A stretch of DNA of 10,548 nucleotides from an uncultured Clostridia bacterium (lineage in GTDB: Bacteria > Bacillota > Clostridia > Peptostreptococcales > Anaerovoracaceae). The DNA lies in the NCBI GenBank assembly GCA_934278965.1, contig CAKQWL010000159.1, positions 1 through 10,548 of the forward strand. Reading direction: 5' to 3'. Position 1 is the first letter of the stretch. Each line of letters opens with the position of its first letter. Made by a program: the position numbers and the translations under genes. Positions 6,396 through 10,548 of the stretch are shown here, in pieces. Under the pieces are notes generated by a model that saw only the letters and a list, made by a program, of their open reading frames with translations, was not told the origin of the DNA and did not search any database.

Positions 6396-6773
6396 ATGAA
6401 CTTTTTTGTGATGATGTTTGTTTGCAATCTGCTGATGCCGCTGATTATGATTATCGGCGGGTACTGCATGTACAAGAACCCGCCCCGAAAAATCAACGGT
6501 TTCGTCGGGTACCGGACGGCCATGTCGCGGAAAAATGAGGATACCTGGTTTTTCGCCCACGATTACTGCGGACGGCTGTGGCTTAAATGGGGCGCTATTT
6601 TATGCGTGCCAACAATTGCGGCTCTGCTTCCGTTTGCCCATTCCGATATCCATGCCATCAGCACGGTTTCCCTTGTGATTGAAGCCGTACAGCTCTGTTT
6701 TTTGCTTGGGTCGATTGCTGTAGTGGAAAAGGCTCTAAGGCGTACTTTCCGTAAAAATGGCTTCCGGCGATAG
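6396..6773 (+). CDS. SdpI-family membrane protein
   Basis: This 125-residue integral membrane protein carries the SdpI-family signature. The family includes SdpI of Bacillus, the immunity protein against the SdpC killing factor, but many members have no known toxin partner. Residues 3-26 form the first membrane helix. The conserved loop PPRKINGFVGYRTAMSRKN spans about 29-47, continuing EDTWFFAH to 55. Two more hydrophobic helices lie at about 62-80 and 87-110, followed by a basic tail. The start at 6396 follows AAAGGAG (6381-6387) at good spacing. No SdpA/B/C-like toxin genes or SdpR-like repressor were found next to it, so immunity function is not supported by context. It converges with the minus-strand membrane protein gene. 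Confidence 0.87.
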   Translation: MNFFVMMFVCNLLMPLIMIIGGYCMYKNPPRKINGFVGYRTAMSRKNEDTWFFAHDYCGRLWLKWGAILCVPTIAALLPFAHSDIHAISTVSLVIEAVQLCFLLGSIAVVEKALRRTFRKNGFRR

Positions 6774-6817
6774 GCAGTCTTTCCCTCTCATTTTATAAAA
6801 ATGAAAAACGCCGGTCC

Positions 6818-6892
6818 AACTTGCACTGGATTAACTTGCACTGGATTAACTTGCACTGGGTTAACTTGCGCCAGCCGACTTGCGCCTGATCA
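6818..6892. repeat. 15-bp tandem repeat between convergent genes
   Basis: The unit AACTTGCACTGGATT occurs exactly at 6818-6832 and 6833-6847, with one change at 6848-6862 (GGGTT end). A diverged copy follows at 6863-6877 (AACTTGCGCCAGCCG) and a weaker partial one at 6878-6892. It lies in the non-coding gap between the SdpI-like gene and the membrane-protein gene. The period is a multiple of three, so open frames cross it, but no gene is supported. It is a small minisatellite likely to vary in copy number between strains. Confidence 0.85.
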
Positions 6893-6918
6893 ACCGCATG
6901 GCGAGCAAAAGCCCCAAA

Positions 6919-6935
6919 AGATCCCCGCGGGATCT
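6919..6935 (-). terminator. probable terminator of the acidic-tail membrane protein gene
   Basis: A perfect 7-bp stem AGATCCC/GGGATCT closes a 3-nt loop just past the stop codon (6938-6940) on the minus strand. It is followed by TTTTGGGGCTTTTGC, an imperfect U-tract, so efficiency may be partial. Confidence 0.5.
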
Positions 6936-6937
6936 CG

Positions 6938-7981
6938 TCAGTCCCATTCTTCGTCGAATTCATCGTCCCCGTCATACCAATCATCCCACGCTTCGTCTTC
7001 ATCATCATACCAATCTTGGTTATCTTCCCAAAACTCATCCGGACTGTCATAATCTTCGCGAAAGCCACCAAACGCCTTTCCGCCTCCATTGCCGTTTCCG
7101 TTGCCATTTCCGGATGCCTGTCTGCCATTACCGGCCGTTCCGCCGGAAGAATTCCCGCCTTTTGGGGATGATACCGTATCCCCATAATCATAAGTATGAA
7201 ACGAATACAGCAAAAATTCCGGATCGTTTTTGAATTTAAAAAGGGTACCGGCGGCAATGACGCTGCCGTCCTCTCCGTACCACCAAACCGATATGGAACG
7301 ATGATCTTCTCTCAATTTATAAAAGTCGCTGCACTTTTCCTCTTGATCCGGAGAGCCAAGCAAAGCGTATTTCAAACAGCTCATCGGCATTCCTTCCACC
7401 GGCAGTTTCCCCGAATATTCTTCTTTCAGTCTTGCTTCTCTTTCCGCGATCATTACGGCATCCCGCGCCGCCTGATATTCCAAAACGCGTACCTGCAGCG
7501 CATCAATGTCCTGCTGCCACTCTGTATCGTACCGCAGCTCCAGGGAGTCGAGCTCGCTCGCTCCTCCGGAATACTCCTTTTTATTTTCATAAATTGCGGC
7601 ATAATGGCAATAGACGGCCAACGACTCGGCATCCCGAAAATCGGGCACTTCTCTGAATTTTTGTTCGGCCGAATCAAAATCACCTGCCGTAAGCTCACGA
7701 ACCGCCTCCGCATAAGCCTGTTCCAAGTGCTCATTATAGCGATATCCCACGATTGAGAGAACCCCGATAATAATAACAACGGATAAAACGACCGCTATTT
7801 TCCCGATTGGAAAGCGGCCGCCGCGCCCGGCGTTCGAATCCACATTCACATCCGCGTTCAAGCTTCCCGCCGGAGTCACAGAAGAGGCCGCATCAAAGGC
7901 CTCCGCGAACGTCTCCCCGTCATAAATCGCACCTTTATTTGTATCATTCATGCTGCCTGCATCATTATTTACTGTCTGCAT
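6938..7981 (-). CDS. single-pass membrane protein with helical-repeat-like region and acidic Trp-rich tail
   Basis: No named family was recognised for this 347-residue protein. The start at 7981 has GGAGG 8 nt upstream (7990-7994), though the frame is open further. An Asn/Asp/Ala-rich cytoplasmic N-terminus (1-55) precedes one membrane helix at about 60-80 (KIAVVLSVVIIIGVLSIVGY). The outer part begins with AYAEAVRELTAGDFDSAEQK (89-108) and FRDAESLAVYC, which resembles a TPR-like helical hairpin seen in Clostridial envelope proteins, followed by a charged helical stretch. A compact segment around 228-262 (ISVWWYGEDGSVIAAGTLFK) looks like beta strands. The tail is Gly/Asn-rich (274-307) and then strongly acidic with repeated Trp and Tyr (308-347, for example DEFWEDNQDWYDDEDE). 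The tail could bind cations or a basic partner; that is inference. Confidence 0.8.
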   Translation of the reverse strand: MQTVNNDAGSMNDTNKGAIYDGETFAEAFDAASSVTPAGSLNADVNVDSNAGRGGRFPIGKIAVVLSVVIIIGVLSIVGYRYNEHLEQAYAEAVRELTAGDFDSAEQKFREVPDFRDAESLAVYCHYAAIYENKKEYSGGASELDSLELRYDTEWQQDIDALQVRVLEYQAARDAVMIAEREARLKEEYSGKLPVEGMPMSCLKYALLGSPDQEEKCSDFYKLREDHRSISVWWYGEDGSVIAAGTLFKFKNDPEFLLYSFHTYDYGDTVSSPKGGNSSGGTAGNGRQASGNGNGNGNGGGKAFGGFREDYDSPDEFWEDNQDWYDDEDEAWDDWYDGDDEFDEEWD

Positions 7982-8069
7982 TTTCGCTGCCTCCAAAATA
8001 CAATTTTTCTCTAAGTGCACAACAAGCACACAACAACCCCGAAACAAATTACCGATATCACTCATACCT

Positions 8070-8098
8070 AGTCTATCATACCCTCCCGACCGCTTCAA
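8070..8098 (-). promoter_or_regulatory. weak candidate promoter of the acidic-tail protein gene
   Basis: On the minus strand TTGAAG (8093-8098) and TAGACT (8070-8075) lie 17 nt apart, about 90 nt upstream of the start codon at 7981. An overlapping TATGAT offers another -10 but lacks a good -35 box at the right distance. Confidence 0.35.
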
Positions 8099-8502
8099 CG
8101 CAGAAAGGAAGAATCGATCGCCGCCGCAGGACCTTGCAGCATTTCGGCGCTTGCAGCGCGATGCATCATGGTATAGCGCTACGCCTTATGTCCTCTGCGG
8201 CACGACGCTTGCAGTATGGTGCGACGCGCCCTGTGTATTCCGCGGGATTTCCGGGCTTTGCGGCGGCCATCAAAATTCTGTGCACACGGTCAGCCGCCGC
8301 ATCGGACATCAAAAGCCGCACGCATGGTACATGCGGCAAAAATATCCTTTTGGGCAAAAAATAAAGAAAAAGATAAAAACATTTCGGTATCCGTGCGCGC
8401 AAATTATCTTTTCCAAAGAAACTCCGCAAAAAAGATAATTTCACCTCTTGTTTTCTGCATAGATTTCCGAAAAAGTGTCCCTTTGGAAAAAATTTTTATA
8501 AA
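8099..8502. other. gene-poor spacer upstream of the GntR/FCD fragment
   Basis: No convincing gene was found in about 400 bp. The left half is GC-rich with recurring CTTGCAG words; the right half holds the second copy of the paired AT hairpins (8343-8441). Translation of all frames shows nothing like the winged-helix domain that should precede the FCD fragment, so that part appears to be lost rather than frameshifted nearby. Confidence 0.55.
8343..8441. repeat. paired AT-rich hairpins, copy B (inverted relative to copy A)
   Basis: TATCCTTTT (8343-8351) can pair with AAAAAGATA (8367-8375) with one bulge on each side, and AAATTATCTT (8401-8410) pairs perfectly with AAGATAATTT (8432-8441). Read on the minus strand, the order and spacing match copy A at 3241-3335: first a TTATCTTTTTT hairpin, then about 60 nt later a hairpin containing GGATA. 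Conservation is in the stems and not in the loops, which suggests selection for or mobility of a structured element. Confidence 0.5.
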
Positions 8503-8826
8503 ATGGAGGCGCTGATCAAGCGCATGCAGCTGGCCATCGAGCTCCGGGACCACGAATTTTACACCGATACGCAAGAGGCTTTTCACAATGTCTATTATCA
8601 GATCTGCGACAATGAATTTTTAGTGGAGATGATCGTCAATCTGCAAAACTCCTTGGTGCGCCTGACCCCGGTCTCAGACAATCCGGAGTTTCTTTTCGAG
8701 CAGTGCATCAGCTACAATAAGGAACACCGCCAGATCGTGGAATACTTCCGCAGCCAAAACGCACCCGCGCTCCGAGAGTGCATTATCTACCACTACACCT
8801 ACAACGACGGAGAATTTCTCTTTTAA
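8503..8826 (+). pseudogene. GntR-family regulator fragment (FCD ligand-binding domain only)
   Basis: The 107 residues match the later part of the FCD domain, the all-helical metal/ligand-binding domain of FadR-type GntR regulators. Recognisable parts are EALIKRMQLAIE, the EAFHNVYYQICDNEFLVEMI helix with its conserved His, and EHRQIVEYFRSQNAPALREC followed by a further His near the end. Full-length members are about 220 residues with an N-terminal winged helix; here that domain and the first FCD helix are missing. The ATG at 8503 has no good ribosome binding site, and the frame upstream, open from 8377, reads through hairpin sequence unlike a protein. It is therefore probably a 5'-truncated remnant, although a small headless FCD protein cannot be excluded. 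Confidence 0.6.
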
Positions 8827-8869
8827 AAAATTCCCCGCAAAATTTTATTAAATCTGCGCAAATTTACAG

Positions 8870-8898
8870 TTGACATTCCTACGGACTGTCGGTATAAT
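8870..8898 (+). promoter_or_regulatory. perfect consensus sigma-A promoter of the flavodoxin operon leader
   Basis: TTGACA (8870-8875) and TATAAT (8893-8898) match consensus at every position with the optimal 17-nt spacer. Such a strong promoter usually needs tight repression; a 16-bp palindrome lies immediately downstream, covering the expected start site region near 8905. Confidence 0.9.
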
Positions 8899-8908
8899 GA
8901 TTTTGTGA

Positions 8909-8924
8909 GTTAGCATATGCTAAC
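8909..8924. promoter_or_regulatory. palindromic operator 1
   Basis: GTTAGCATATGCTAAC is a perfect 16-bp palindrome located just after the expected transcription start, well placed for a repressor to block the promoter. The half-site GTTAGC recurs in operator 2. TTAGC/GCTAA half-sites resemble MarR/SlyA-type operators, and TTAG/CTAA is also part of DtxR-type iron boxes, but the spacing matches neither consensus exactly; the regulator is unknown. Confidence 0.75.
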
Positions 8925-9082
8925 CATCAGGTCAAGCCATCCGCTCCGAACGATCCGAATGAGCGATGGTCCCTAAATTGGCACACCAGATCGTCACCAG
9001 ATCATCCAATGAAGAATGAAGCAAAATCTTCCTGCGGAATGTTTCGATTCCCGGGATTGAATGAATTTCGGCAGCACGACCC

Positions 9083-9103
9083 AGCCTTCGGGCTTTTCTT
9101 TTT
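9083..9103 (+). terminator. UUCG-capped terminator-like hairpin in the leader
   Basis: AGCC (9083-9086) and GGCT (9091-9094) enclose a TTCG tetraloop, followed by a T-rich run to 9103. The stem is only 4 bp, so termination may be partial, which would allow read-through into the operon. Confidence 0.5.
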
Positions 9104-9111
9104 ACAGTATA

Positions 9112-9127
9112 GTTAGCTATAGCTAAC
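9112..9127. promoter_or_regulatory. palindromic operator 2
   Basis: GTTAGCTATAGCTAAC is a perfect 16-bp palindrome with the same GTTAGC half-sites as operator 1 and a different 4-bp centre. It lies after the terminator-like hairpin and about 50 bp before the DUF2325 start. TATAGT overlapping its left edge could be the -10 box of a second promoter, but no good -35 box was found. Confidence 0.7.
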
Positions 9128-9179
9128 CAATTTGTCTGCACAGCTGCCTGCCCTCACAGTTCAGAAAGGAGGACTTCAC

Positions 9180-9485
9180 ATGAGTGTTGTTATCATCGGC
9201 GGCAACGAATGTATGGAACGCCGCTACAAAGATCTTTGCCGGGAATACGACTGCACGGCAAAGGTGTATACCAAAATGAAGAATGGAATGAAAAAAATCG
9301 GTTCTCCGGATCTTCTCGTTCTTTTTACCGGAACTATGTCGCATAAGATGCTGCGTTCCGTTCTCAGTGAAACGAAAGGCCAGGACATCCGCATCGCGCG
9401 GGCGCACAGCAGCTCCATGGCCGCGCTTAAGAGCATTCTGGACGAACACACCGAAGAGCCTACGGCCGCTTCCGCCGGATTTTAA
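9180..9485 (+). CDS. DUF2325 domain protein
   Basis: This 101-residue cytoplasmic protein is nearly all DUF2325, a small Rossmann-like domain of unknown function common in anaerobic Firmicutes. It opens with the strand VVIIGGNECMERRYKDLC (residues 3-20); then come SPDLLVLFTGTMSHKM (42-57) and the family-typical RAHSSSMAAL (74-83). ATG at 9180 is chosen because AAAGGAGG lies 7 nt upstream; the open frame begins earlier but would run into operator 2. It is the first gene of an apparent three-gene unit with DUF3793 and flavodoxin (gaps of 44 and 30 nt). Context suggests a role in iron or flavin-based redox adaptation; its molecular function is not known. Confidence 0.88.
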   Translation: MSVVIIGGNECMERRYKDLCREYDCTAKVYTKMKNGMKKIGSPDLLVLFTGTMSHKMLRSVLSETKGQDIRIARAHSSSMAALKSILDEHTEEPTAASAGF

Positions 9486-9529
9486 GAACCGCGGATGCCG
9501 CGTAATGAATATCAAGAGGAGCCAATATT

Positions 9530-10084
9530 ATGTTTGAGAATTTAGTAGTATCCCAATGCGCACCGACCATGGCCGGGTTGAAAACGGGCAATCTTTTTAC
9601 CTGTCCGTTCGCCGGAAAGGACATTCTTCATAAGGATCTCCGCCGGATGAACGAAGCACTTGTGCCGCGCGGTGCGCGAATCCTCCCTCTCCGCTACGGA
9701 GAAAGCCGTGTCCTTCTTTATATGTACCGTCCGGACCAGTTAAAAAAGGATCTTACGGATGCTGCCGCGCTCGACCTGCTCCGGCAGCGCGAATACCCTT
9801 GTGAGAATTCGGAAAAATGCCTTTTGGAGCTGATCCACCGTCTGCGCGCGCAGGAAGATTTTCCGCATGAAATCGGACTCTTCCTCGGTTATCCACCGGA
9901 GGATGTTCTCGGGTTCATCGAAAACAAAGCCGAAAAGGCGAAAACCGTCGGCACATGGAAGGTCTACGGCGACGAGAAAGAAGCCCAGCGCAAATTTGAT
10001 CTTTACCGTAAATGCACCCGCATTTACTGCGATATTTTTCGAAAAAATCATTCGTTTGATCGGCTGATTGTAGCCGTCTCATAG
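9530..10084 (+). CDS. DUF3793 family protein
   Basis: This 184-residue cytoplasmic protein matches the DUF3793 family of Clostridia, whose function is unknown. Typical parts are the N-terminal CAPTMAGLKTGNLFTC (residues 10-25) with two Cys residues, RGARILPLRYGESRVLLYMY, EIGLFLGYPPEDVLGFIENK in the middle, KTVGTWKVYGDEKEA, and the C-terminal FDRLIVAVS. Its start follows AAGAGGAG at a good distance. It is placed between DUF2325 and flavodoxin, an arrangement I recall from related anaerobes, often beside ferrous iron transport genes. The conserved Cys and the flavodoxin neighbour would fit a redox or metal role, but no catalytic motif is visible. Confidence 0.85.
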   Translation: MFENLVVSQCAPTMAGLKTGNLFTCPFAGKDILHKDLRRMNEALVPRGARILPLRYGESRVLLYMYRPDQLKKDLTDAAALDLLRQREYPCENSEKCLLELIHRLRAQEDFPHEIGLFLGYPPEDVLGFIENKAEKAKTVGTWKVYGDEKEAQRKFDLYRKCTRIYCDIFRKNHSFDRLIVAVS

Positions 10085-10115
10085 ATTTTAAAATTTTGAA
10101 AGGTGGTAATTTTAG

Positions 10116-10541
10116 ATGAGTAAAATTGCAGTAGTTTATTGGAGTGGCACAGGCAACACAGAGGCAATGGCAAACGCTGTCGCTGACGGCATCCGGGAAA
10201 AAGGCGGCGAAGCTTCGCTTTTGACAGCAAGTGCGTTCGATGCATCCATGATGGATTCTTTTGACGCCATCGCGTTCGGCTGCCCTTCTATGGGTTCGGA
10301 ACAGCTCGAGGAGAGCGACTTCGAGCCGATGTTCACCTCCTGCCGTCCGAAACTCAGCGGAAAGAAAATCGCTCTTTTCGTTTCGTATGGATGGGGAGAC
10401 GGCGAGTGGATGAGAGAATGGGAGAAGAGCTGCGTCCAGGAGGACGGCGCTGTTCTCGCGTGCGAGCCGGTCATCTGCAACGACGCTCCGGATGATGATG
10501 CGGTTGCTTCCTGCAAAGCACTCGGTGCTGCCCTTGTTTAG
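10116..10541 (+). CDS. flavodoxin (short-chain, clostridial type)
   Basis: This 141-residue FMN electron carrier can replace ferredoxin when iron is scarce. The phosphate-binding loop VVYWSGTGNTE (residues 6-16) is followed by GCPSMGSEQLEESDFEP (55-71), which forms the FMN-stacking loop, and SYGWGDGEWMREWE (90-103), the second flavin loop with its aromatic residue. Length and motifs match the short-chain flavodoxins of Clostridium closely. The start follows AAAGGTGG with good spacing. It is the last gene of the DUF2325-DUF3793-flavodoxin unit; only 7 nt remain after its stop, so downstream partners are outside the window. Confidence 0.95.
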   Translation: MSKIAVVYWSGTGNTEAMANAVADGIREKGGEASLLTASAFDASMMDSFDAIAFGCPSMGSEQLEESDFEPMFTSCRPKLSGKKIALFVSYGWGDGEWMREWEKSCVQEDGAVLACEPVICNDAPDDDAVASCKALGAALV

Positions 10542-10548
10542 CATTCTG

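Larger units (their letters stand above)
8905..9105 (+). ncRNA. candidate small RNA or attenuated leader of the flavodoxin operon
   Basis: A transcript from the consensus promoter would cross about 200 nt with no supported gene. Hairpins seen: CCAT+CGCTC (8937-8946, one bulged C) with GAGCG+ATGG (8961-8969); TTGG (8978-8981) with CCAA (9006-9009), enclosing the duplicated 9-mer CACCAGATC (8984-8992 and 8995-9003); GAAGA (9011-9015) with TCTTC (9027-9031). It ends in AGCC-TTCG-GGCT (9083-9094) followed by TTTCTTTTT, a short but UUCG-capped terminator-like hairpin. The second operator lies just after it. The region may be a free small RNA or a leader with conditional termination. No known RNA family was recognised. 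Confidence 0.45.

Noticed and set aside
6396..6773. Sdp toxin-immunity system
   Set aside because: Only the SdpI-like gene is present; no SdpA, SdpB, SdpC or ArsR-type SdpR homologue lies next to it in the window.
9030..9060. tRNA T-arm-like word TTTCGATTCCCGG in the leader
   Set aside because: The flanking bases do not pair as a T stem and no acceptor or anticodon arm can be found, so it is not a tRNA or a tRNA remnant.
8932..9141. 69-codon minus-strand frame across the flavodoxin leader
   Set aside because: It begins inside operator 2 without a good ribosome binding site, and its translation lacks recognisable features; the RNA-leader reading explains the region better.

Overview
The window looks like chromosomal DNA from an anaerobic member of the Clostridia (Bacillota). 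The support is AGGAGG-type ribosome binding sites, textbook sigma-A promoters, lipoprotein signal peptides, a short-chain clostridial-type flavodoxin with DUF2325 and DUF3793 partners, and an SdpI-family protein. Base composition is mixed, with GC-rich genes and AT-rich hairpin spacers. No phage, IS element, CRISPR array or rRNA was seen.

Layout. Left part, minus strand: a BMP-family nucleoside/purine-binding lipoprotein (46-1128) with a strong promoter; a terminator at 1270-1293; xanthine phosphoribosyltransferase (1440-2021); and a PaaI-type hotdog thioesterase (2132-2629) behind a promoter at 2873-2900. BMP and xpt are both linked to purine salvage. Next is a gene-poor stretch of about 1 kb (2630-3629) with short repeats and two AT-rich hairpins, leading to a plus-strand pyridoxamine-phosphate-oxidase/NimA-like flavoprotein (3630-4106). 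A hairpin with a perfect 18-bp stem separates it from a convergent metallo-beta-lactamase-fold lipoprotein (4243-5649), whose transcript has a long, strongly structured leader. Divergent from that promoter is a tRNA-Leu(CAG) gene with its own promoter and terminator.

Right part: an SdpI-like membrane protein (6396-6773) converges on a minus-strand single-pass membrane protein with a helical-repeat-like region and an Asp/Glu/Trp-rich tail (6938-7981); a 15-bp tandem repeat lies between them. A second AT-hairpin spacer follows (8099-8502), then the C-terminal part of a GntR/FCD regulator without its DNA-binding domain (8503-8826). The window ends with a plus-strand operon of DUF2325, DUF3793 and flavodoxin (9180-10541).

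The most interesting region is the control zone of that last operon (8870-9179). A perfect-consensus promoter is followed by a 16-bp palindromic operator, about 180 nt of structured untranslated RNA with a duplicated 9-mer, a terminator-like hairpin, and a second 16-bp palindrome of the same half-site just before the first gene. This may be a small RNA or attenuated leader tied to iron or redox control of the flavodoxin operon. That reading is inference; the sequence elements are directly visible.
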